In this document: piece after piece, positions 35,515 through 43,218 of the stretch | Position numbering within the stretch: position 1 is the first letter of the stretch | Layout of the letters: each line of letters opens with the position of its first letter | Assembly (NCBI GenBank): GCA_007859835.1 | Contig: SJPJ01000002.1 | Coordinates: 80,744 to 144,743, forward strand | Direction of reading: 5' to 3' | Source: Novipirellula herctigrandis | GTDB lineage: Bacteria; Planctomycetota; Planctomycetia; Pirellulales; Pirellulaceae | DNA length: 64,000 nt | Made by a program: the position numbers and the translations under genes | The notes under the pieces: model-generated | What the model saw: only the letters and a program-made list of their open reading frames with translations | The model's database searches: none | Told to the model about the DNA's origin: nothing

Positions 35515-35802
35515 CTAGAGATCTTGAATGCCGGTACTTTCTCCACCCGTATTTCGGCCACCCGAACTCGCATCGCTGCTGACATCGTCATCCACATCGC
35601 GATACTCCACCGGTGTCTCACCAGGTTCACCTTCAAACGGAACACCAATTTCTTCATCAAGCCATCGGCCTAAATCAATCAACTGACAACGATTGGAACA
35701 GAATGGCGGCGTCACGGTTTCTTCAAAGCGAAACGCCACCCCGCAAGTTGGACAAACCAACTTGGAAGTTGAAAAAGGATCCGGTCGAGAATTGTCTTTC
35801 AT
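35515..35802 (-). CDS. yacG: DNA gyrase inhibitor YacG-type zinc protein
   Basis: From ATG 35802 the 95-residue product has the YacG (DUF329) zinc ribbon. CPTCG is followed about 15 residues later by PPFCSNRCQLIDLGRWLDEE, giving the C-x2-C and C-x3-C ligands with the typical L-I-D-L-G-x-W helix. E. coli YacG binds GyrB and blocks gyrase-DNA binding. The tail (about 30 residues) is acidic and Gly/Ser-rich. A longer frame from 36006 adds 68 residues that include repeated TPKF/PATP and overlaps the divergent protease promoter region, so I reject it. It is transcribed alone, divergent from the protease gene across about 250 bases. Confidence 0.88.
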   Translation of the reverse strand: MKDNSRPDPFSTSKLVCPTCGVAFRFEETVTPPFCSNRCQLIDLGRWLDEEIGVPFEGEPGETPVEYRDVDDDVSSDASSGGRNTGGESTGIQDL

Positions 35803-36051
35803 TGCGTTATGTGCCACAGAGGATTTTGGCGTCGCGGGGAATTTTGGTGTCACAGGGAATTTGCGAACTCCCGTCAATGTACCACCGACGTTCCGTATAC
35901 CAAGAGGGAGACTTTGACATTGGCCGCTGCAAATGGAGTGACGCATTGCAAGATCCTCTTTCGCAGTACCGGTTCGCCACCCAAATGCTTGGTATACTGA
36001 TTGCACATAGCGTTAACATCTCGTCGCAAACTCTTCCGTCGTGGTTCGCCC

Positions 36052-37194
36052 ATGAGTATCGTATCAACGCCGCCTCGTATGATGGTTTCACGTATGATGG
36101 TTCCACGTTTGCTATCGATCGCCATCGTTTGCACGACATTGGCTTTCATGTTACTTGGATCCGACATATCAGCGGAGGAACCACAATCAAAAGAAGTCCA
36201 ATACAGCCCCGAAGTTGTCGCCAAAGCCAATGCGATTCTCGAATCAGCGAACCTCCGCCGCAGTGGCAAGACGATCCAAGCGACCGAGTCTTTGGAAATT
36301 TCGAGAAACCTCACAACGCTCTCGCGGACACAACGTGAATTACGTCTGCTTCAAAAATCGCTCCAAGCAGCCGAAGCAAGGTTCATTGCGAACCGTCGTC
36401 AATTACAGGTCCTCACCGCCCAAGTCGGCGAATTTAGCATCCAACTTGCTCGCGTTGCGGGCGTCAATCCATCGGCAAACAATCGGCTTGTCGGCCTAAT
36501 CGAAGCGACGCGAGCGCAGATCGTGGCTAAGAATGCGGATCGAGAACGACTCAAAACACAACTCGATACTGAACGTGCGAAAGTGACAACGGCTGAAACC
36601 GCTTATGCCGAGACCGTGTTAGCGATTCGCGAAGATTTCAATAGGTTGGAAAAGAACGTATCGGAGTCTTTACAAGAAAACGAAATGCAGATTGCGATGC
36701 GCGTGATGGCAACCAACTTTGAAACTCCAAAGGACATATCGGCACCAACCATTCTAAAATCGCTTGAGAAAAGACTTGAAAAAATCGAGCAGGAAATATT
36801 CCGCGAATTGATTCCCTTGGAAGTCTCACCCGGTGGTTCGCTCAGGCTTGACGTGGTCATTGGTAAGAAGCCAGTCAAAATGATTCTTGATAGCGGCGCA
36901 TCAATGGTCATCCTGCCCGCCGAAACAGCCAACGCACTAGGAGTCGAAGTTCCACCGGATAGTCGAAGGATGAATCTCGTGTTAGCGGACGGACGAACAA
37001 TTCCAGCCCGATCAGTGATTTTGCCGCGAATGCGTATTGGTGATTTTGAAGCCGAAGAGATTGAAGCCGCCGTGATGGCACCTGTGGCGATCAAGGCCGA
37101 ACCGCTATTGGGGATGAGTTTCCTGAGCCACTTCAAATTCGAGATCAACGCAAACGAAAAAACACTTTCGCTTCTGCGAGTCACTACCGATTAG
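36052..37194 (+). CDS. Membrane-anchored retropepsin-like aspartic protease with coiled coil
   Basis: About 380 residues. The N-terminus has a hydrophobic anchor or signal (LLSIAIVCTTLAFMLLG). A long heptad-rich region covers about 50-220 (LSRTQRELRLLQKSLQAAEA, LKTQLDTERAKVTTAETAYA). The C-terminal 120 residues are a clan AA protease domain. GSLRLDVVIGKKPVKMILDSGAS carries the active Asp-Ser-Gly at about residue 280, then VLADGRTIPARSVILPRMRI and EPLLGMSFLSHFKFEI, the standard GxxLL-like C-terminal element. As in retropepsins there is one DSG per chain, so it must dimerise, which the coiled coil could promote. ATG 36052 is the favoured start; MMVSRMMVPRLL eleven codons later is an alternative. 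The substrate is unknown. Confidence 0.85.
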   Translation: MSIVSTPPRMMVSRMMVPRLLSIAIVCTTLAFMLLGSDISAEEPQSKEVQYSPEVVAKANAILESANLRRSGKTIQATESLEISRNLTTLSRTQRELRLLQKSLQAAEARFIANRRQLQVLTAQVGEFSIQLARVAGVNPSANNRLVGLIEATRAQIVAKNADRERLKTQLDTERAKVTTAETAYAETVLAIREDFNRLEKNVSESLQENEMQIAMRVMATNFETPKDISAPTILKSLEKRLEKIEQEIFRELIPLEVSPGGSLRLDVVIGKKPVKMILDSGASMVILPAETANALGVEVPPDSRRMNLVLADGRTIPARSVILPRMRIGDFEAEEIEAAVMAPVAIKAEPLLGMSFLSHFKFEINANEKTLSLLRVTTD

Positions 37195-37273
37195 CCGAAT
37201 AATAGCTGAAAAAAATAGCCACCGAGTAGTCGCCGAGTAGTCGCCGCAACGAAGCACGATTCGTTGGCGGCAT

Positions 37274-39043
37274 TCACTTTGCAACGGCGTCCCACCACCA
37301 CCTCCGGTTCGATGACGGGCTGATCATCAACTGGGGCAAGTCATTTGCCAGTGTCGGATACGATTCCAGGGGACCTCTGACGGTGCCATTGGTCTCCACC
37401 CAAACGCCGCCGCTGGCCACCAGAATGTGATGCCGTTTTCGACCGTGTCTAACGTTGTGCAGCACCGCAATGCTATCGACCGACTTCGGCACTGGATCCG
37501 ATGTCACAAAAAATCCTGCCATGTCAGCGACAGATTGCAGCAGTGCTCGACTCGACGAATCCGCCGCGAATCGCTCGCAAATTTCAGCAATGGCGGCGGT
37601 TCGATAAACCGACTCCATCGCTCCATAGATCGGGTATTTGGACCGAATCCGACTGAAGTGAGCATTGAATTCCGCAACGAAATCCACCGTGCGAGGATCA
37701 TCGGCGACGCGAGCACGTCCTTGGGCGGTTTCAAGTTCATTTTGGCCACTGAGCACAATTGGCCGACCACTCAGACGAAAGACGTTAGATCCCTTATCGG
37801 CTTGCACTTTTTGCGGTTGCGGTCGGAACCACAACCGGATCATCACTTCCGAGGGCGGACCTTGTGCAATCCAATTATCAATTTGATCAAGATAGTTGGG
37901 AACCCCCTCGGGCATCTCCGCATGCCCAAGGGCTAGACGTTTCATATGCCGATCAGCCTCAATCATGATCATCGCAAGTTGCGTCTGGCTCTCGATTCCA
38001 AAAACCTTCACGTCCTGTTTCCCCAGTGCATCGGCAAGTGCCAATGCACCAGCGGTGACCGGCAATCGATCACTTTGGATTTCGATAGCCGTCTTGGCAG
38101 CGCGAGCCAATCCGTCCGGGGTCGGATCGATCGTGCATCCAAAGGGCCGAGAAGAAAGGGCCGATTCACATGCTGTCACAAGAAAGTCAAACCGCAGCGG
38201 ATGCATCCCCGACTTTTGATCCACATACCAACCTTTGGACAAAGCAATTCCGCCAACTTCGCCAGCGATCAAAACATCATCCTTGGTTCGTACCAAATGA
38301 CTCACCTCGCTTATCCCCGCCATCTGAACCATACTGTCGTCGATCGGTTGCCCCAACATTTGTCGTCGAACGATGTCATCTCGTAATCGCCGTAGTGACA
38401 CAACTCTCCGCCTTGATGGTCGCCGCCATTGATCAGGCCCAGGCACGGCGTCTTGCGCGAACGGTGTGGTTTCTCCAAAAAGCAAAATTCCCATTTCGCG
38501 TTTTGCATCGACCGTCGGCAACACTTCGACTTCACGAACGGTTCCATCGGTATCAACCACAATCCCCTGCGGGTAAGGGGCCATCGTGCTAGCACCGCCG
38601 AGGCTTTCCCATGCTTCTGGGGCCACAGTACTTTGAATCAATTCCATCAGTGAAGTGAAGTCGGCCATACTGCCTCCGCCTTGGGCTGTACCGCCGTTTC
38701 CAACGGGTTCGTTGCCCGCACCTTGCGATTCATGCGTCACTTTACTCAGTGCAATCCGGCGATATTTGGTCGACTCAATATCGCGAAGAGTCTCGGCCGC
38801 CTCGGTCAAGTCTCCATTTTCGATCTGTGAAAGCGTGACCCACGCGAATGCGGCATCACGAACCGATATCGGCAACTGATCGACAGCGTTGATCGCCGCC
38901 GGGTAGTCGCCCAAGGCAACGAGTTGTTCAAAGTCTTCGACCGTCTTAGCCGACAACACCACTCCATCGGCCGATGCCGTGGAACATGCCGTCATGACTC
39001 CATAGGCCACTGCAATAACGCAAAACCAGCGAATAAATTTCAT
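37274..39043 (-). CDS. Secreted DUF1598-like planctomycete protein
   Basis: 589 residues with a signal peptide (MKFIRWFCVIAVAYGVMTAC), in which the Cys could also be a lipid attachment site. Residues about 30-100 read like a small TPR-type helical pair (FEQLVALGDYPAAINAVDQL, WVTLSQIENGDLTEAAETL). The core has RRRVVSLRRLRDDIVRRQ, DDVLIAGEVGGIALSKGWYV, LALADALGKQDVKVFGIESQ and MIMIEADRHMKRLALGH. These segments resemble DUF1598 proteins described mainly from Rhodopirellula. The function of that family is unknown. A tail of about 90 residues (RHHILVASGGVWVETNGTVR) forms a beta element. The gene stands alone, 96 bases downstream of the kinase pair and on the same strand. Confidence 0.75.
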   Translation of the reverse strand: MKFIRWFCVIAVAYGVMTACSTASADGVVLSAKTVEDFEQLVALGDYPAAINAVDQLPISVRDAAFAWVTLSQIENGDLTEAAETLRDIESTKYRRIALSKVTHESQGAGNEPVGNGGTAQGGGSMADFTSLMELIQSTVAPEAWESLGGASTMAPYPQGIVVDTDGTVREVEVLPTVDAKREMGILLFGETTPFAQDAVPGPDQWRRPSRRRVVSLRRLRDDIVRRQMLGQPIDDSMVQMAGISEVSHLVRTKDDVLIAGEVGGIALSKGWYVDQKSGMHPLRFDFLVTACESALSSRPFGCTIDPTPDGLARAAKTAIEIQSDRLPVTAGALALADALGKQDVKVFGIESQTQLAMIMIEADRHMKRLALGHAEMPEGVPNYLDQIDNWIAQGPPSEVMIRLWFRPQPQKVQADKGSNVFRLSGRPIVLSGQNELETAQGRARVADDPRTVDFVAEFNAHFSRIRSKYPIYGAMESVYRTAAIAEICERFAADSSSRALLQSVADMAGFFVTSDPVPKSVDSIAVLHNVRHGRKRHHILVASGGVWVETNGTVRGPLESYPTLANDLPQLMISPSSNRRWWWDAVAK

Positions 39044-39139
39044 CGCAATGATCCCCTGAATTGAAGGAAAAACCTATTTTTACCAAACCTAACCACGTCG
39101 ACTCGCCGCAGGCTACACACTTGCAATGTATACGCGAAG

Positions 39140-41047
39140 TCACTGTTCGGCTAACTCGCTTAGCCAGAGATCGGAAAAGTAAACCAACGGTGGCTGGGCC
39201 CGCACATCCGTTCCGCCCGGCGTTACCAAGCGAATCGCATCCCCTTGCCCAACTTCGTCGATCCTCAGCGTCCCGACCAATTTTTCTTCCAGAAAAACAT
39301 ACCAATCAGCCTTCTGGTATTCGATGTCCACCACGACAAAACGATCGTGCATTGCCTCGGGCGCGGCAAGCTGAACAAACTTGTCGAACGTCCCAAAGTC
39401 AGAACGCTTATGGCCCAGCAAAATCTCATTGTCGGTAAACCGCAAACACCCTCGAACGTCATTGGCGTTGACCGAGTCCAATGCGAAATCAATATCGACC
39501 ACTCCCGAACCTGATTGAGGCCATAAGAACAAACTGATTCGATGAGGCCCCGTCTGCGAAATTCGACGAGTGATCGCGGTTCGCTTGGATGTTGACGCGA
39601 TCGCATTTGACGAATCGGGCGCTACGACTGTATTCCAAGCCCCAATCATTGTACCGTCGGTCGACCAACCGCCCAAAGTGATACCATCAAAAAGGGGCGT
39701 TGATCGCAAAACGCGAGTGTACACCCTCGGTCCTCGCATTGGTTTCGCATTGGAAACAAACGCAAAACCACCCAATAAAATGATCACAGCCAGCGACGCA
39801 ATTGCGATCCACCCCTTTGAATGGCTACCAGTGGAGTTATCACGAGCACTCGCCACAGACATTTCCGTATGCGGCATCTCCATCGTTTGCGTTAACGCAT
39901 CACTCGTCGAATCATCCGGGGGAAGGAGATCGGCGGACTTGCCGAGAGCGACCGGTGAATGGCTTGACGCCCCAGAATCAATATCGCTCAGCCGATCGAT
40001 CTGCTGCAATAGTTCCTCATAACTGCCCGGCCGCTTGTCGCGTTTGGGAGCCATCATACGAAGCAGCAACCGCATTTGATCTTCAGGAATTTGCACCGGC
40101 AAGCTCGACCGGTCAACAACCAACGGTTTCGATTTCAAAACGCTAAGTGCAGCCAAACTCTTGGCTCGCAGCGGTGGCGCCCCAAAAAGTAAATGCCACG
40201 CGGTGGCGCCGAGGGCATAGACGTCGGACCTGAAATCGACTGCTTCATGACTGAATTGTTCCGGTGACATGTAAGCGGGGCTACCGATAATTTTATCCGC
40301 GGTAGTCAACTTCATTTCGTCAGCATGGTCGTTGGCAAAAACCGCTAATCCGAAATCAGCGATTTTCACCACTTCCATATCGCTTGCCATCACCGATCCT
40401 TCCGGCGGAGGCAGCAAAATCAAATTCGCAGGCTTGATGTCGCGGTGAATCAAATCGTGGTGACGTGCATGCAACAAACCCGACGCGACTTGCCGAACAA
40501 TCATCCACACCTTTGCTGGCGCCAGTACCGTTTCGCGTGTTACTGCTTCTTCACATGTGCGTCCCTTGACGAACTCCATCGCAAAAAAATACCGTCCCTC
40601 ATGTTTGCCAAAATTCAATGCCTGGACAATGTTGGGATGCTGCAATCGGGCCAGCGCCTTGGCTTCTCGCTCAAAGCGGGCCGCGTTGGTTGGGTGAGTC
40701 GCGCTGCCAACCAGGATCGTTTTCAAAGCGACGATTCGATCTAAATCAATTTGCCGAGCGACGTAGACAACCCCCATGCCGCCACGTCCGACAACGGACA
40801 GAATCTCGTAGCCCGGAACCACATTTTTCGGATGCAGAAGGGATTCAACGATGTCAATGTCTGCTGGTGAAAGCACCCCATGACGGACTGCGGTTTGACC
40901 AATCCAACTCCCTTGTTCCGTCGCACTCGATTGCAACATTCCAGCCGTTTTCGTGTCCAACAGTTTCTGCTGAAGACAGATTTCAATGAACTGATTGTCA
41001 CGATTTTCGACTTGGTCGTCCGATTGGTGCTCCGCTGGCATCGACAT
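39140..41047 (-). CDS. Serine/threonine protein kinase with extracytoplasmic DUF1080/LamG-like domain
   Basis: 635 residues. A pre-kinase module (about 15-75, ICLQQKLLDTKTAGMLQ, HGVLSPADIDIVESLL) precedes the kinase domain (about 79-345). The domain has GRGGMGVVYVA, the lysine in VALKTIL, IHRDIKPANLILL, ADFGLAVF, GSPAYMSPEQF and DVYALGATAWHLL, all canonical. After a Ser/Asp-rich linker comes one span (about 413-430, WIAIASLAVIILLGGFAFV). Outside it lies a beta-sandwich (LFDGITLGGWSTDGTMIGAW, MHDRFVVVDIEYQKADWYVF, VGTLRIDEVGQG) of the 3-keto-disaccharide-hydrolase/DUF1080 type, probably a carbohydrate or ligand sensor. The start overlaps the stop of the thioredoxin-fold gene as TAATG, so the two are coupled. 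Confidence 0.92.
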   Translation of the reverse strand: MSMPAEHQSDDQVENRDNQFIEICLQQKLLDTKTAGMLQSSATEQGSWIGQTAVRHGVLSPADIDIVESLLHPKNVVPGYEILSVVGRGGMGVVYVARQIDLDRIVALKTILVGSATHPTNAARFEREAKALARLQHPNIVQALNFGKHEGRYFFAMEFVKGRTCEEAVTRETVLAPAKVWMIVRQVASGLLHARHHDLIHRDIKPANLILLPPPEGSVMASDMEVVKIADFGLAVFANDHADEMKLTTADKIIGSPAYMSPEQFSHEAVDFRSDVYALGATAWHLLFGAPPLRAKSLAALSVLKSKPLVVDRSSLPVQIPEDQMRLLLRMMAPKRDKRPGSYEELLQQIDRLSDIDSGASSHSPVALGKSADLLPPDDSTSDALTQTMEMPHTEMSVASARDNSTGSHSKGWIAIASLAVIILLGGFAFVSNAKPMRGPRVYTRVLRSTPLFDGITLGGWSTDGTMIGAWNTVVAPDSSNAIASTSKRTAITRRISQTGPHRISLFLWPQSGSGVVDIDFALDSVNANDVRGCLRFTDNEILLGHKRSDFGTFDKFVQLAAPEAMHDRFVVVDIEYQKADWYVFLEEKLVGTLRIDEVGQGDAIRLVTPGGTDVRAQPPLVYFSDLWLSELAEQ

Positions 41048-41667
41048 TATTGCCCCAGTTGCCCCAGTTGTTCCAACACCGAATCAACCGTCGGGCGATC
41101 AGCAATCGATTCACCGACGTACGCAAAACGAACTCGGCCCTCTCGGTCAACAATGTAGGTCGCGGGTTTGGCCAATTGCGAACGAATCCCCAATTGGTCG
41201 ACTCCGGTCAGGTTGATGTCCAACAGCATCGGGTAGGGAACCGCTTCATTGGAAATTGGTTCTTTCTTGATACTTTTGGCCAAATCATCCAAATGCGTTG
41301 CATCCTGTTCGGATTCAACCGGAAAAACGACAACCAACTGAGCATCATATGGAGCCAGCTCGTCAAACCGACGCGCCCACCGTGATGTCTGTGAGGCACA
41401 GTAAAAGCAAACGCCATTGTTCCAGCCGCGAGTGATCACCAAGACAAGGTACTTTTGGGTCATCAGGTCGGCGAGCTTGACTTCATCACCGCTTTTATCT
41501 GTGAACGTCAACGTCGAAAAATCCTCGATCGTAATCGGCTGAGACTTTGTGACCTCGGTAAACACAACCCCATCATCAGGGAGCCGACTGCATCCAACGC
41601 AAGTGCCAAGCAGGCCCAGCCAAGCCGAAGCAGCGAGAAAAGTATTGCACTGAAAACGATTAACCAT
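41047..41667 (-). CDS. Thioredoxin-fold (AhpC/TSA, peroxiredoxin-like) exported protein
   Basis: 206 residues from ATG 41667. The N-terminus is a signal (FLAASAWLGLLGTCVGCSRL), and one of its cysteines may be lipidated, though the lipobox is poor. The fold is seen in FSTLTFTDKSGDEVKLADLM, YLVLVITRGWNNGVCFYCAS, LVVVFPVESEQDATHLDDLA, YPMLLDINLTGVDQLGI and PATYIVDREGRVRFAYVG, the AhpC/TSA order. The active site reads CFYC, a C-x-x-C, so it may work as a disulfide oxidoreductase or peroxidase rather than a classic one-Cys peroxiredoxin. It is translated directly ahead of the kinase (TAATG overlap). That suggests the redox protein feeds a signal to the kinase or shares its control; this is inference. 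Confidence 0.85.
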   Translation of the reverse strand: MVNRFQCNTFLAASAWLGLLGTCVGCSRLPDDGVVFTEVTKSQPITIEDFSTLTFTDKSGDEVKLADLMTQKYLVLVITRGWNNGVCFYCASQTSRWARRFDELAPYDAQLVVVFPVESEQDATHLDDLAKSIKKEPISNEAVPYPMLLDINLTGVDQLGIRSQLAKPATYIVDREGRVRFAYVGESIADRPTVDSVLEQLGQLGQ

Positions 41668-42361
41668 CACGTGGCGATCTCCTAATGGTTCAAAACCAAA
41701 TTGTAGCGTAAAGTCCAACAGACGGTTTGTTCACCTCTGATCGGCTGAAAAAAATACTTGCACTGGACTCACTTAAATTGGCTCGACACAGTGCCAACAA
41801 ACCTAAGTTTCAAATCAACAACGAGGCTTTTTGCGAACCAACTTAAAGGAACGATGGTTGGCATTGACGCCCGAAACAAGCACGATTCCCGACTAAAAAA
41901 AAACGGCACTGGCCCGAATGGCACGAACTTCGTGAGCCGACGGCACTAGCTGCGGGGTTTTGTGGGACGTGTTTATCCGAAATCGCGAGACTGGCTGTGA
42001 TCGGTTCGCACACTCCTTCATCATTTGCCAGAGAAATCGCATCACTTGCCAGAGAAATCGCATCACTTGCCAGAGAAATTTCATCACTTGCCAGAGAAAT
42101 GGTTGTCTAGCGATCATAAACGAACATCGCATCGCCAAACTCCCTCCCCGATTGTTCGCTCAAACGCACCGCAGTCAACTTCCTTTTCCAAAACGATTCA
42201 CTTGGCATTTTCACTGGTTCGTAACCGCCATCGTGCAGTCTTAGTCGCCATTGCCCAGTTGACGTGATAAACTAAGTCTGCGTGCCACAACAACACACGT
42301 GCTACAACAACATACGCACTCGTCATTTTTACGCGAGAGTTACTTTCAATCGTTGCGTTTC
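41668..42361. other. Gene-poor spacer of about 690 bp upstream of the ECF gene
   Basis: The spacer must hold the divergent promoters of the redox-kinase pair and the sigma factor gene. Apart from the 21-bp tandem repeat at 42021-42104 I saw nothing. CGTGCTACAACAACATACGC near 42298 and GTGCCACAACAACACACGTG near 42281 form a diverged direct repeat. Confidence 0.55.
42021..42104. repeat. 21-bp tandem repeat, four copies, intergenic
   Basis: Units start at 42021, 42042, 42063 and 42084, core TCACTTGCCAGAGAAATCGCA; outer copies carry one to three changes. No spacers, so not CRISPR. It ends about 258 bases before the sigma factor start. Confidence 0.95.
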
Positions 42362-43141
42362 ATGCCGAGAAAAACACATAGTGATACTCAACCAATCAAG
42401 CAGGCTGCTTGGTTCGAGACGACGCACTGGAGCCTCGTGCTCAAAGCTGGCCACGATTCTTCGCCCGATTCGGACGATGCGTTAGCAAGGCTATGTGAAG
42501 TGTACTGGTATCCCCTCTATGCCTACGTCCGAAAACGCGTCGGTACGGTTCATGACGCTCAGGATCTAACGCAGGCCTTCTTCGCTCGCTTGATTGAAAA
42601 GGGCTTTTTGCACGATGTGGACAAATCATGTGGCAAGTTTCGCTCGTTCCTATTGGCGTCCATCAAGCACTTCATCGCCAATGAGCACAAACGTGATCGG
42701 GCGGAAAAACGAGGTGGTGGGCGACAAAACTTGTCACTCGATTTCGTGCCTCTCGATTTTGAGGACGCGGAACGACGTTATTGTATCGAACCGATCGACA
42801 CAATGACGCCGGAGCTTTTGTATGAACGTCGATGGGCGCTCACCTTACTTGATCAAGTGATTAGTCGTCTGGAGCAAGAATTTGAAAAAAGTGGCAAGTC
42901 CGTATGGTTCGCCGCGCTAAAACCACTGCTCACAGCCGCTCCGGACGCACCTTCGCATCGAGAGGCGGCAAACCAATTGGGCAGCACCGAAGCGGCGGTG
43001 AAGGCCGCTGCCCACCGCTTGCGGCGGCGCTGCCGAACCGTCCTCCGCGAAGAGATTGCACAAACAGTGACGGCCCCCGACCAGATTGAGGAAGAAATCC
43101 AGGAGCTGTTTCAGTCTGTTAGCAGTGAATTTTTTCCATGA
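42362..43141 (+). CDS. ECF-type RNA polymerase sigma factor, planctomycete group
   Basis: 259 residues from ATG 42362. The N-terminus carries FETTHWSLVLKAG, typical of planctomycete ECF proteins. Sigma region 2 follows (LCEVYWYPLYAYVRKRVG, DAQDLTQAFFARLIEKG, and FRSFLLASIKHFIANEHKRD). Region 4 is seen in APSHREAANQLGSTEAAVKA and HRLRRRCRTVLREEI. The linker between the two (about 130-200) is longer than in standard ECF factors of about 190 residues. No anti-sigma factor gene of the usual kind is next; instead a giant Ser/Thr kinase follows 77 bases downstream. In planctomycetes such pairs suggest control of the sigma factor by phosphorylation, though this is inference here. Confidence 0.92.
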   Translation: MPRKTHSDTQPIKQAAWFETTHWSLVLKAGHDSSPDSDDALARLCEVYWYPLYAYVRKRVGTVHDAQDLTQAFFARLIEKGFLHDVDKSCGKFRSFLLASIKHFIANEHKRDRAEKRGGGRQNLSLDFVPLDFEDAERRYCIEPIDTMTPELLYERRWALTLLDQVISRLEQEFEKSGKSVWFAALKPLLTAAPDAPSHREAANQLGSTEAAVKAAAHRLRRRCRTVLREEIAQTVTAPDQIEEEIQELFQSVSSEFFP

Positions 43142-43218
43142 TTTTTCGCAACCTAATCCAAAAAAATCGTCTGTAAGGAGTAGAAACCAATCGCACGGCT
43201 CCTATCGGATCAACGCTC

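Noticed and set aside
35803..36006. N-terminal extension of YacG to 36006
   Set aside because: It would add 68 residues before a normally N-terminal zinc ribbon and would cover the divergent promoter region.
42362..43141. ECF sigma factor as the target of the STAS/HATPase pair at 27.7-28.7 kb
   Set aside because: They are 14 kb apart with unrelated genes between, and the ECF gene has its own adjacent kinase.
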